From positions 1 to 64,000 of the forward strand of contig NZ_CP041203.1 of assembly GCF_008033115.1 (NCBI RefSeq): a DNA stretch of 64,000 nt, written 5' to 3'. The notes beneath the pieces were generated by a model. The model was given only the letters and a program-made list of their open reading frames with translations, ran no database searches and was not told where the DNA came from. The translations under genes were made by a program, and so were the position numbers. Position 1 is the stretch's first letter; every line of letters begins with the position of its first letter. Source of the DNA: Cellulomonas sp. Y8 (GTDB lineage Bacteria > Actinomycetota > Actinomycetes > Actinomycetales > Cellulomonadaceae). Shown here one piece after another: positions 33,891-43,113 of this stretch.

Positions 33891-35799
33891 CGGCCCAGGC
33901 GGAGCGCCGCGCGACGGCCGGGCCGGCCTTCGCGGCCGCCGACGAGCCCGCGGAGCTCGGGGTGGTCGTGGTGACGTACGACAACGAGGCGCACCTCGAC
34001 CGGCTGCTCGCCAGCCTGCGCCTCGAGGCGGCGGGCACCCGGATGCGGGTGGTCGTCGTCGACAACGGGTCGTCCGACGGGACGGTGCGGCGCGCCCGCG
34101 CGCACGCCGACGTGCGCACGCTGACGGGGCACGGCAACGTCGGCTACGCGGGCGGCATCAACGTCGGGGCCGCGGCGCTCGGCGACGTCCCGGCGGTGCT
34201 CGTGCTCAACGCGGACCTGGTGCTCGAGCCCGGCGCCGTGCCCGCCCTGCTGGCACGCCTGCACCGGCCCCGGGCGGGCGTGGTGCTGCCGATGCTCCTC
34301 GACCGGTCCGGCGCGGCCCAGCCGTCGCTGCGCCGGGAGCCGTCGGTCACCCGGTCGCTCGGCGACGCCGTGCTGGGGCGGTTCCTCGGCGACCGGCCCG
34401 GGTGGCTGTCCGAGACGGTGCGCGACCCCACCGCCTACGCCTGGGCGCACCCGGTCGACTGGGGCACCGGCGCCGCCGTGCTGGTGCGCGCCGAGACGGC
34501 CCGGTCGGTCGGCCCGTGGGACGAGCGGTTCTTCCTGTACTCAGAGGAGACCGACTACTGCCGCCGCGTGCGCGAGGCCGGCTGGGAGGTGTGGTTCGAG
34601 CCCGCCGCGCGGGTCCGGCACGCCGCCGGCGGCTCCGGGCGCGGCCCGGAGCTGACCGCGCTGCTCCAGGTGAACCGGGTCCGGTACGCCCGCAAGCACC
34701 GGGCCGCGCCCGTGGCCGGGGCGACCCTCGCCGTGACCGCGGTGACGTCGCTCGCGCGCACCTGGGACCCGGGGCACCGGTCGGCGCTGCGCGCGCTGCT
34801 GGTGCCGGCGGCGCGGCGGGCGCTGCCGCGCGGGCGGCCGACCGGGCTGGTCCAGGCGGACGGCGGCCGGGCCGCCGCCGGCCCCGGCCCGGCGACCAGG
34901 AGCGCCGCGCCCGCGCGCGTCACCGGCAGCGTCGTCGTCCCGGCGCACGACGAGGCTGCGGTCATCGGCCGCACCCTCGCCACGCTCGCGCCGTGGGCCC
35001 GGGCCTCCGGGGTCGACGTGGTCGTGGTGTGCAACGGCTGCACCGACGGCACCGCGGACGTGGCGCGGCGGTTCCCCGGGGTGCGGGTGCTCGAGCTGCC
35101 CGAGGGGTCCAAGCCGCGCGCGCTGGACGCCGGCGACCGCGCCGCCCGCGCCTTCCCGCGGGTGTACCTCGACGCGGACGTCACGGCGTCCCCCGCGGCG
35201 GTGGCCGCGACGCTGCGCGCGCTGGCCGAGGGACCCTGGCTCGCCGCCCGCCCCGCCGGCGGCGGTGGACGTCGCCGGGGCGTCCGCCCCGGTGCGCGCC
35301 TTCCACCGGGCGCGGGCCCGGCTGGCGGCCCCGCGGGAGGCTCTGTGGGGTGCCGGCGTCTACGGCCTGTCCGCCGCGGGTCACGCGCGGCTCGGCCGGT
35401 TCCCGGACCTCGTCGCGGACGACCTGTGGGTGGACGCGCTGTTCGCCTCCGTGGAGAAGCGGGTGGTCGACGCGCCGCCGGTGCGGGTGGTGGCGCCCCC
35501 GGACCGCCCGGAGCCTGGTGCGGGTGCTCGCGCGGACCGCCCGGGGCACGGCCGAGGTGCGGGCGCTGACGGCGGCGCGGGCGGCCGCGCGGTCGGACGC
35601 GGCACCCGGCACCGCGCCACCCGGCACCGCGCCCCCGGCCGTCCCGGGTCCGGTGCGCACCGCCGCGGCGCTGCTCCGGACGGTGCGCGGCGCCCGGAGC
35701 GCCCTCGACGCCGCCGTGTACGCGGCCCTCGTCACCGGAGGCCGGGTGCGCGCGCGCCGCGGCTCGGTCTGGGAGCGCGACGAGAGCAGCCGGCGGTGA
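33887..35799 (+). CDS. Fused GT2-GT2 bifunctional glycosyltransferase, two frameshifts as sequenced
   Basis: Two inverting GT2-family domains in one frame. The first (about residues 20-300) is rhamnosyltransferase-like: VVVVTYDNEAHLDRLLASL, the acidic motif LVLNADLVLEP and FLYSEETDYCRRVREAG. After a linker of about 45 low-complexity residues the second opens with VVVPAHDEAAVIGRTLATL and has YLDADVT as its DXD. One extra G at 35258-35259 and one extra C in the run at 35496-35500 break the second domain. Repair gives RPAAAVDVAGASAPVRAFHR and VVAPRTARSLVRVLART through to the stop at 35799. No start codon separates the two domains, so a real fusion is likely, though a lost stop cannot be excluded. 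Confidence 0.78.
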
Positions 35800-37171
35800 C
35801 GGCGCCGACGCGCGCGGGCGCCGCTCGGGACGCCGTCACCCTCGGCTACCTCGTCCCGGAGTTCCCGGGGCAGACCCACGCGTTCTTCTGGCGCGAGGTC
35901 GCGGCGCTGGAGCGCGCCGGGGCCCGGACGGTCCTGCTCTCCACGCGCCGTCCCCCACGGCCCGCCGCGCACCCGTGGGCCGCCGCGGCGACCGCCCGCA
36001 CCACGTACCTGGCCGACGCGTCCCCGCGGGCGCTTGCGACCGCGGCGACGGTGCTCGTCCGTGCGACGGTCGCGGGGCGGGCGCCCGGGGTCCTGCGGGA
36101 GGCCCGGGCAGCCGCGGCGGAAGCCACCGGCAGCCGCGCCCGGCGCGCGGCCCGCGCCGCCGGCCTGACGCTCGCGGCCGCCCGGCTCGCCGCGCTCGCC
36201 CGCGCCGGCGGCTGGTCCCACGTGCACGTGCACTCGAGCGCGGACGCGGCCCAGGTCGCCGCGCTCGCCCGCCTGCTCGGCGGGCCCGCCTACAGCCTCA
36301 CGCTGCACGGGCCGCTCGCGGACTACGGCGGCAACCAGCGGGGCAGGTGGCGCGGTGCGACGTTCGGCCTGGTGATCACGGAGGGCCTGCGCCGGGACCT
36401 GCGCGCCGCGCTCGGGGCCGGACCTGCCGGCGACCCTCGCGGTCGCGCCGATGGGCGTCGACCCCGACGCGCCCGGCCGGGCGCACCCGTACCGTCCGTG
36501 GCCGGGCGCCGGACCGCTGCGGCTGGTCTCCTGCGGGCGGCTGAACCCCGCCAAGGGGCACGACGACCTGGTGCGCGCGGTGCGGCTGCTCACCGACCGC
36601 GGCGTGGACGCCCGGCTCGTGGTGCTCGGCGAGGACGAGGACGGTGGCGACGGGTACCGCCGGGAGCTCGAGGCGCTGGTCGCGCGGCTCGGGCTCGCGG
36701 ACCGGGTGCGCCTGCCGGGCGCGGTCGGCGAGGACCGGGTGCGCGCCGAGCTCGCCGGGGCGCACGTGTTCGCGCTCGCGAGCCACGCCGAGCCGCTGGG
36801 CGTCGCCGTGATGGAGGCGCTCGCGGCGGAGCTGCCCGTCGTGGTGTTGCGCGGGCGGCGGGGTCGGCGAGCTGGTCGACGACGGGCGGACCGGCCTCCT
36901 GGTGCCGCCGCGGGACCCGGTCGCGCTCGCCGCGGCGGTGGCGCGGGTCGCGGCGGACCCGGCGCTGGCGACGGCGCTCGGGGCGGCGGGTCGGCGGCAC
37001 GTCCTGGCCGGGTACGGGAGCGACCGCGGGGCCGCGGCGCTCCTCGGCCTCGTATCGGCGCGGGGCACGGGCGCGGCACGGACCGCGGGCGCGGCGCCGG
37101 TCCGTGGCGCGGCGCCGACCCGCGCCCGCCCCCGGCCCGTCGGGGCCCCGGCGGACGGCGGCCCGCGGTGA
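35796..37171 (+). CDS. GT4-family glycosyltransferase, two frameshifts as sequenced
   Basis: A retaining GT-B transferase of about 457 residues after repair. GYLVPEFPGQTHAFFWREV is the N-terminal lobe start and HVHVHSSADAAQVAAL the usual acceptor-side motif. The GT4 C-terminal half has RLVSCGRLNPAKGHDDLVRAV, FALASHAEPLGVAVMEALA (the EX7E-type motif) and GELVDDGRTGLLVPPRD. Two extra G bases, at 36420-36421 and 36853-36855, put these in successive frames. Repair reads RAALGADLPATLAVAPMGV and then VVLRGGGVGELVDDG. GTG overlaps the previous stop and the next gene's GTG overlaps its own stop. Confidence 0.82.
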
Positions 37172-38505
37172 ACGCCGTGCGCCGGGCCTGCACCGGCCTC
37201 GCCGTCGCCGGCGTGTGCTTCGGCTCCTGCGCCGGCCCGACCGGCGGCCCGACCGGGGACCCGTCCGCGTCCCCGACCCCGGGCCCGACGTGGTCGAGCC
37301 CGCTCGCGTGGCGCGAGGTCGACGGCGGCCCGGCCTTCTACGACGCCTTCGACCCGACGCTGCCCGCCGAGCACCGCGCGTTCCCGATCGGCGTCTGGCT
37401 CGAGAGCGTCACCGACCCGGGGGACGTCCGGCTCGACCTCGCGGCCGGCCTCACCACCTACGTGGACCTCACCACGGACTCCGACCTCGCGCTGCTCGAC
37501 GGCACCGGCCTGGCCGCGCTCGTCGGCCGGGAGGACCCCCGCGCGGCCGGGGGCGTGCTGGCCGACGAGGTCGACATGTGGGCCGGCGCCGGCGAGAACG
37601 GCTGGACCGGGCTGTGGCCCGGCCAGGGCGAGGTCTGCGACCCGGCGAACACCCCGTGCGGCTACACCGTGCAGGCGGCCGTGCGCGCCGGGCTGCCCGC
37701 GGGCGCGCTCACGTACGCCAACTACGGCAAGGGGGTCGCGTTCCGCCTCGACGACGCCGAGGCCGCCCGGTTCGTCAACGACTACGCCGACGTCGTGTCG
37801 GTCGACACCTACTGGTTCACCGACCCGCACATCTGCGGCGGCCACGAGGGCGGGATGCTGCTGGCCGGCGGGCAGCCGCTCACGGAGCAGGAGTGCCGGC
37901 GCCCGGCGAACTACGGCCGGACCGTCGACCGGGTGCGGTCCCTCGTGGACCCGCCCGGCAGCCGGCCGGTGTGGGCGTTCGTCGAGCTCGGGCACCCGTT
38001 CTCCGAGGACGACGCCCCCACGATCACCGGACCCCAGGTCCGCGCGGCCGTGTGGAGCAGCGTCATCCACGGGGCGCGCGGCGTCGTCTACTTCAACCAC
38101 AGCTTCGGCGGCGCCTGCGAGTCGTTCCACCTGCTGCGCGAGGCCTGCGGGGCCGACGTCCGCCCGTGGGTCGCCGACGTGAACCGGCAGCTGACCGCGC
38201 TCGGCCCGGCGCTCGCGGCACCGTTCCTCGACGGGGCGGTGCTCGCCGACGGCCCCGTCGACACCGCGGTGAAGGTCGACGGCGGCACGCAGTACCTGCT
38301 CGCGGCCGCCACCGGGGACGGGGCCGCGACCGTGCGGTTCGACGTGCGCTGCGCGGCGGACGGCACCGTCACGGTGCTCGGCGAGGACCGGGACGTGGCG
38401 CTCGCGGACGGCGCGTTCACCGACACGTTCGCCGACGGCCTGGCCGTGCACCTGTACCGCTACGACCACGCGCCCGACGCCGCGCCGGGGTGCGCCGCGC
38501 CGTGA
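37168..38505 (+). CDS. Exported TIM-barrel glycoside-hydrolase-like protein of the polysaccharide operon
   Basis: A 445-residue exported protein. The N-terminus has a short hydrophobic signal and Cys21 in VCFGSCAGPTG, a weak lipobox, followed by a Pro/Thr-rich spacer. The body looks like a (beta/alpha)8 barrel: PIGVWLESVTDP, VLADEVDMWAGAG, ADVVSVDTYWF, VWAFVELGHPFS and GARGVVYFNHSFGG. Glu residues in ADEVD and FVELG could be the acid/base and nucleophile of a clan GH-A-type hydrolase. No specific family is recognised. Position between transferases and the polymerase suggests trimming or release of the nascent polysaccharide. Confidence 0.65.
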   Translation: MNAVRRACTGLAVAGVCFGSCAGPTGGPTGDPSASPTPGPTWSSPLAWREVDGGPAFYDAFDPTLPAEHRAFPIGVWLESVTDPGDVRLDLAAGLTTYVDLTTDSDLALLDGTGLAALVGREDPRAAGGVLADEVDMWAGAGENGWTGLWPGQGEVCDPANTPCGYTVQAAVRAGLPAGALTYANYGKGVAFRLDDAEAARFVNDYADVVSVDTYWFTDPHICGGHEGGMLLAGGQPLTEQECRRPANYGRTVDRVRSLVDPPGSRPVWAFVELGHPFSEDDAPTITGPQVRAAVWSSVIHGARGVVYFNHSFGGACESFHLLREACGADVRPWVADVNRQLTALGPALAAPFLDGAVLADGPVDTAVKVDGGTQYLLAAATGDGAATVRFDVRCAADGTVTVLGEDRDVALADGAFTDTFADGLAVHLYRYDHAPDAAPGCAAP

Positions 38506-39860
38506 CGACGGTCCTGCCGCGGTCCCCGGCGCCGCCCCTCGAGTCCTCGGTCCCGCCGGGGCGGGACGGGGGCGCGCCGCTGCTGCTGCGCGCCGCGCTG
38601 GTCGCGATCGGCGCGGCCCCCGCGAGCATGGTGATCGCCCCGATCGGCGCGGCCGGCACCGTCGCGATGCTGCTCACGCTCCTGCTCGGCGCGTTCTGGC
38701 TGGTCTCCTGGACGTGGGGTCTGCACGACCCGCTGGCCGCACGGCATCCCGGTCGGCTGGCGGTCGGCGCGCTGCTGCTCGCCACCGTCGCGTCGTCCGC
38801 GGCGCTCTGGCTCGGCACCACCGGCGGCAGCACCGTGGTGACCCGGGCGGCCGGCGAGCGGTGGCTGCTGCTCGTGCTCGCGAGCGCGACCCTGGTCACG
38901 GTGATCCCGGAGTGCGCCCGGTCGGTCGCCGCCGCGGCGCAGTGCGCGCGGGCGCTCCTGGACGGGTTCGTCGTGTGCTGCCTGGTCGCGCTCGTGCAGT
39001 TCCTCCTGCACGTCGACCCGGTGGACTGGGCGCCCTGGGTGATGCCGGGCTTCACCCCGAACGGCGGCGACACCCCGTTCCAGCCCCGGGGTGCGCTGGT
39101 GCGGGTCGCCGGGACGACGTTCTCCCCCATCGAGCTCGGCGTCGTCGCGTCGATGCTGCTGCCGCTGTCGATCTGGCGGGCCGTGTACGACCGCACCGGC
39201 CGCCGCTGGGCGCACCTGCTGCGCACGGGCCTGCTGGTGCTGGCCGTCGCGATGAGCATCTCGCGGTCGGGGATCCTCGGGCTCGCCGTGGCGACCGTCG
39301 TCGTCCTGCCGTTCCTGCCCCGGGTCGCCCGGCACTGGGTGCTGGTCACGGCGCCCGTCGCCGTCGCCGGGCTGTTCCTCTCCGTCCCCGGGCTGGTCAG
39401 CACGCTCGGCGGGGCGCTCGGCGCCGACGCCTCCGACCCGTCGATCTCGACCCGGCTCGACAACTACCCGCGCGTGGTCGCGATGTTCGACGCGCACCCG
39501 CTCCTCGGGCTCGGGCCCGGCAACTACATGCCCGAGGACGCCCTGCACATCCTGGACAACCAGTACCTCAACGCGCTGGTGACGACGGGCGCCGTGGGCG
39601 TCGCCGCCACCGTCGTGTACCTGGTGCTGCCCGGCGTCACCGCGCTGCACGCCGCCGGCGCCGCGCGCTCGCCGGAGCTGCGCTGCCTCGCCGGCGCGCT
39701 CGCCGCCGGCACCCTCGCGGGCGCGGTCTGCTCGCTCACGTTCGACTCGCTGTCCTTCCCGGTCTTCGCGCTGGCGTTCCCCGCGCTGGTCGGGCTCTCG
39801 GGGGCGGCGTGGCTGCTGGTGCGTCACGAGGAGGACCCGTGGACCCGACCGACGTCCTGA
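38502..39860 (+). CDS. O-antigen ligase/Wzy-type polysaccharide polymerase
   Basis: A 452-residue membrane protein with about 11 helices and a large loop near residues 180-215. The Wzy_C/O-antigen ligase pattern is visible: LVRVAGTTFSPIELGVVASMLLPL, RSGILGLAVATVVVL and, after a periplasmic loop, HPLLGLGPGNYMPEDALHILDNQYLNALVTTGAVG. Such proteins polymerise undecaprenyl-linked repeat units outside the membrane. GTG overlaps the preceding stop (GTGA). Its 3' end overlaps the chain-length gene by 22 nt, within which lies the ribosome site for that gene. Confidence 0.85.
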   Translation: MTTVLPRSPAPPLESSVPPGRDGGAPLLLRAALVAIGAAPASMVIAPIGAAGTVAMLLTLLLGAFWLVSWTWGLHDPLAARHPGRLAVGALLLATVASSAALWLGTTGGSTVVTRAAGERWLLLVLASATLVTVIPECARSVAAAAQCARALLDGFVVCCLVALVQFLLHVDPVDWAPWVMPGFTPNGGDTPFQPRGALVRVAGTTFSPIELGVVASMLLPLSIWRAVYDRTGRRWAHLLRTGLLVLAVAMSISRSGILGLAVATVVVLPFLPRVARHWVLVTAPVAVAGLFLSVPGLVSTLGGALGADASDPSISTRLDNYPRVVAMFDAHPLLGLGPGNYMPEDALHILDNQYLNALVTTGAVGVAATVVYLVLPGVTALHAAGAARSPELRCLAGALAAGTLAGAVCSLTFDSLSFPVFALAFPALVGLSGAAWLLVRHEEDPWTRPTS

Positions 39861-40906
39861 GGACGCTGTGGCAGCAGCGGTGGTACGTGCTGCCGGCGGT
39901 GCTGCTGGCGCTGGCCGCGGCCGCGTACGTGTACGGCTTCGCGCCGCGCAGCTACGAGGTCACCTCGACCTACGCCCTCGTCAACCCCGCCGTGCCGACC
40001 GCCGAGGAGCTGGAGCGCGACCCGGCGCTCGCGGCGCTGAACGCGGACAACCCGTACTTGCGGTCCGCCGACACGAACCTGATCACCGACGCGCTGATCG
40101 CCCGGCTCGGCGCCGCGTCCACGGTGAAGCAGCTCCAGGCGGACGGCGTCGGCACCGACTACGGGGTGGGTCCGGGCGTCGGCGGCAACGGGTTCGTCGT
40201 GGACATCACCGGCGTGGGCCCGACGCCCGGGGCGGCGATCGCCACCACCGCCGCCGTCGGCACGGTCCTCGAGGCCGAGCTCGACGACCTGCAGCGGGTC
40301 AACGGCGCCGACGACCGGTACCTGTTCACCCCCCTGCTGCTCGCCCCGCCCGACGACGCCACGGAGCAGTTCTCCAGCCGGCTGCGCGCCGTCATCGTCG
40401 TGCTGCTCGGCGGCGCCGTGCTCGTCTTCGCCGCGGCGAGCCTCGGGCGCTGGCGCACCGGCGTGCGGGCGCGGCGGACGGAGGCGCGCGCGGCGGCCGA
40501 CGAGGGCGCGGGCCGCGCCGGGGACCCAGGCGCGGCGGCCCGAGCGGGCGCGGTCGGCGCGGCCGGTGCGGCCGCCGCGAGACCCGCGAGGACCCGCGGG
40601 GCGAAGCGGGCACCGGTGGCGTCCGGCGGGTCGAGGGCCGGGGGCGCGGGCCGGACGACCGGGCCGAGGGCGGCGGCCGGGCCGCCGGGTGCCCCGCCGG
40701 AGCAGGACCCCGCCGCACCGGACCCGGCAGCGGCGCGCCGGCCCGAGCCCGCGCGCGAGCCGGGTACCGCACGCGAGTCGGCGCCCGAGCCCGAGCCGGG
40801 GCCCGAGCCCAGGCCGGCGACCGACCGCGCGGAGCCGGCCCGCGCCGCCCGCACGCCCGGCACCGCGCGGCGCACGGGCCTCCCCACCGCGAAGCGCCGC
40901 GGCTGA
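39839..40906 (+). CDS. Wzz-like chain-length/co-polymerase protein with a long disordered tail
   Basis: A 355-residue protein. Two transmembrane helices (about residues 15-35 and 180-202) bracket an extracellular domain of about 145 residues, the Wzz topology. The YEVTSTYALVNP stretch after helix 1 is Wzz-like. No tyrosine-kinase P-loop follows; instead the last 150 residues are Ala/Pro/Arg/Glu-rich, ending in alternating EP and PEP runs. The start GTG at 39839 has a GAGGAGG ribosome site inside the polymerase gene. Length control of the polymer is inferred. Last gene of the plus-strand operon. Confidence 0.75.
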   Translation: MDPTDVLRTLWQQRWYVLPAVLLALAAAAYVYGFAPRSYEVTSTYALVNPAVPTAEELERDPALAALNADNPYLRSADTNLITDALIARLGAASTVKQLQADGVGTDYGVGPGVGGNGFVVDITGVGPTPGAAIATTAAVGTVLEAELDDLQRVNGADDRYLFTPLLLAPPDDATEQFSSRLRAVIVVLLGGAVLVFAAASLGRWRTGVRARRTEARAAADEGAGRAGDPGAAARAGAVGAAGAAAARPARTRGAKRAPVASGGSRAGGAGRTTGPRAAAGPPGAPPEQDPAAPDPAAARRPEPAREPGTARESAPEPEPGPEPRPATDRAEPARAARTPGTARRTGLPTAKRRG

Positions 40907-40957
40907 CGCCGGGGCCGCGCACCCGCCCGCCCCGCCGCCACGTCCCGACGGGCCGGA

Positions 40958-41845
40958 TCAGCCCGGGACGCGGTCCGCGATGAGCCGGCGACGCAGGTCC
41001 AGCGCCGTGCCCGACTTGGCCGAGACCATGACCGCCACGTCCCGCAGCCGGACCCGGGCGAGGAACGCCGCGAGCCCGTCGCGGTCGAGCGGGGCCTCGT
41101 CGGAGTACGCGGGGCAGCGCATGTCGTCGGTGTGCGGGACGGGGCGCTCGCGGCCCTCGACCTCGTCGAGGTACACCCCGTACAGCACCATCTCCGAGAC
41201 GTGCAGCTCCCGGCCCACCGCGGCGGCCCAGGGCAGCCCGGTCACGGCCTCGACCCGCGCGAGCATGCGGCGCACGACCGCCGGCTCCCAGAGGCAGGGC
41301 CAGCACACGTAGTCCGGCCGCGCCGCCTCGGCGCCCGGGGGCAGGCCCAGCAGCCGGCGGGCGACCTCGTGCCAGCGCACGTGCCGCGGCAGGTGCGCCG
41401 AGACGGCGCCCTCCCGGCGGTAGAGCGGCACGGCGCCGTCCGGGGCGAACGTCCGCGGCCCGAACGGCCGGACGAACACCAGGTCCGAGTCGGCGAGCAG
41501 CACCAGGTCGGCGTCGGCCGCGGCGACCGCGGCGAGCTTGACCACCTGCTGCGCGACCCAGCCGCGGACCGGCGGGAACGGCGCCCGCGGGTCGAGCCAG
41601 AGGTTCAGGCCGGGGACCTTGCGGAGCGGCCGCGGGACGACGGCCCGGGCGTCCTGCACCGTCGTGCGGGCGCCGGCGAGGGACCGGAACAGGTCGAGGT
41701 CGGCGGGCGGCACCACGAGCGCGTGCCGCACCGACGGGGGTGCGAGCCGCAGCACGGACCGGTTCAGCTCGACGCACAGCGCGTGGTCGGGGCGGTAGGA
41801 CGGCGTGAGCACGAGCATCGCCGGGCTGCCCGGTGCGGCGGTCAC
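40958..41845 (-). CDS. DUF6492 family protein (probable glycosyltransferase-like)
   Basis: A 295-residue protein matching DUF6492. MLVLTPSYRPDHALCVELNRSV is the N-terminal strand-helix, LVLLADSDLVFVRPF carries a DXD-like Asp-Ser-Asp, and ELHVSEMVLYGVYLDEVEG is the conserved late motif. The fold is GT-A-like, but no activity is proven for the family. GTG at 41845 overlaps the stop of the upstream GT4 gene; ATG at 41819 is an alternative. It is the last gene of the ten-gene minus-strand operon and converges with the Wzz-like gene. Confidence 0.75.
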   Translation of the reverse strand: MTAAPGSPAMLVLTPSYRPDHALCVELNRSVLRLAPPSVRHALVVPPADLDLFRSLAGARTTVQDARAVVPRPLRKVPGLNLWLDPRAPFPPVRGWVAQQVVKLAAVAAADADLVLLADSDLVFVRPFGPRTFAPDGAVPLYRREGAVSAHLPRHVRWHEVARRLLGLPPGAEAARPDYVCWPCLWEPAVVRRMLARVEAVTGLPWAAAVGRELHVSEMVLYGVYLDEVEGRERPVPHTDDMRCPAYSDEAPLDRDGLAAFLARVRLRDVAVMVSAKSGTALDLRRRLIADRVPG

Positions 41846-43113
41846 GGGCGTGCCGCCCGCGCCCCGGCGGCGGGCTGGTCCGCCGCGGCGGGCGGCACCC
41901 CGGCGACCGGCACCCCGCGCACGTGCCCCTCGACGAGTGCCACCAGCCGCGCCTGCGAACCCGCCCAGGACCGGCCCACCACGCTCGCCTGCAGGGCCGC
42001 CGCCCGCCCCGCCGGGTCGGGGTGCTCGACGGCCGCGCACAGCGCGTCGGCGACCGCGGCCGGCGTCGGGGCGGCCCACCGCACGTGCGGGTTGGGCAGG
42101 TCCGCGCGCGCGTCGGCGGCGTCGTTGACGACCGGGACGGTCCCCGCCGCCAGCATCTCCTCCGCGACCAGCGAGATGTTGGTGAACGACAGCGCGAGCC
42201 CGGCGAGGGTCCGGTGGTACAGGACGTTGAGCGCCGCCGGGTCGAGGCCGCCGTGCCGGGTGGCCGGGACCCCCAGGTCCCGCGCCGCGTCCCCGTAGAC
42301 GTGGATCTCCTGCTCCGGGTGGCGCGCGTGGAACCGCAGCAGCGCGAGCCGCGCCAGGTCGTACCCGCGCCGCGCGACGTCCGGCTTCGCGTACAGCACG
42401 ACCCCGCCCCGGGTCACCGGCGCGAGCGGCCGGTACACGTCGGTGTCGCACCCGAACGGGACGACGTCCACGTCGACGCCGAGGTCGCGACCGAGGTGGC
42501 CCGCGACCATCTCGCCCAGCGCCAGGACGTGCAGCCCGAGCCGGTACGAGTCCTCGGCCAGGGCGTGCTGGGCGCCGTGGGGGTAGAAGTACGGCTCGAC
42601 GTCCTGCACGAAGTACAGGCGCCGCATCGGGTCCGTGCCGCGCCGGGCGAGCACGTGCGCGGTCTGCCAGGACGTCGCCACGCACGCGTCGACCCCGTGG
42701 ATGCCGTCGGCGACGTCCCGCACCTCGGCCCGCACCCCGGGCCAGCCCGCCCGCACCACCGCCGCGCGCTGCCGGACGTCGCCGCCGTGCCGGTCGTAGA
42801 GGTAGAGCACGCACCGGTGCCCCGCCTCCTCGAGCGCCCGGACCATCCGGAACATCGTCGTGTGCCCCCCGGAGTGCGGCCCGGGCGGGACGCACAGCCA
42901 CCCCACGGTCAGCGGCCGGTCCGACGGCGGCGGCGCCGGGGGCACGGCGCGGGCCGCGGACGGCGGGTCGGCGACGTCGTCGGGCAGCAGCGGGAAGTCG
43001 AGCGCCCCGGCCCCCGTGGCGCGGTACAGCCGCGCGGCCGCGCGCTGGGCGGTCTCGCGCGCCCCCATCGCCCGCACCCGCCGCGCCGCGGCGGGCAGGT
43101 CCCGCGCCCTCAC
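41842..43113 (-). CDS. GT4-like glycosyltransferase (WsaF/rhamnosyltransferase-like)
   Basis: A 423-residue GT-B transferase. GWLCVPPGPHSGGHTTMFRMVRALEEAGHRC is the N-terminal domain motif seen in WsaF-type rhamnan synthesis proteins. YFVQDVEPYFYPHG and VVPFGCDTDVYRPL mark the interdomain region. VLYAKPDVARRGYDLARLALLRF and LSFTNISLVAEEMLAAGTVPVVND carry the donor-binding Glu region. GTG start overlaps the previous stop by 4 nt. Sugar and linkage unknown; transfer onto a lipid-linked repeat unit is expected from context. Confidence 0.8.
   Translation of the reverse strand: MRARDLPAAARRVRAMGARETAQRAAARLYRATGAGALDFPLLPDDVADPPSAARAVPPAPPPSDRPLTVGWLCVPPGPHSGGHTTMFRMVRALEEAGHRCVLYLYDRHGGDVRQRAAVVRAGWPGVRAEVRDVADGIHGVDACVATSWQTAHVLARRGTDPMRRLYFVQDVEPYFYPHGAQHALAEDSYRLGLHVLALGEMVAGHLGRDLGVDVDVVPFGCDTDVYRPLAPVTRGGVVLYAKPDVARRGYDLARLALLRFHARHPEQEIHVYGDAARDLGVPATRHGGLDPAALNVLYHRTLAGLALSFTNISLVAEEMLAAGTVPVVNDAADARADLPNPHVRWAAPTPAAVADALCAAVEHPDPAGRAAALQASVVGRSWAGSQARLVALVEGHVRGVPVAGVPPAAADQPAAGARAARP

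Noticed and set aside
35265..39860. A 1531-codon frame apparently fusing a transferase with the polymerase
   Set aside because: It is an artefact of indels; the frame picks up pieces of the GT2, GT4 and polymerase genes separated by noise and by the lipoprotein gene's other frame.
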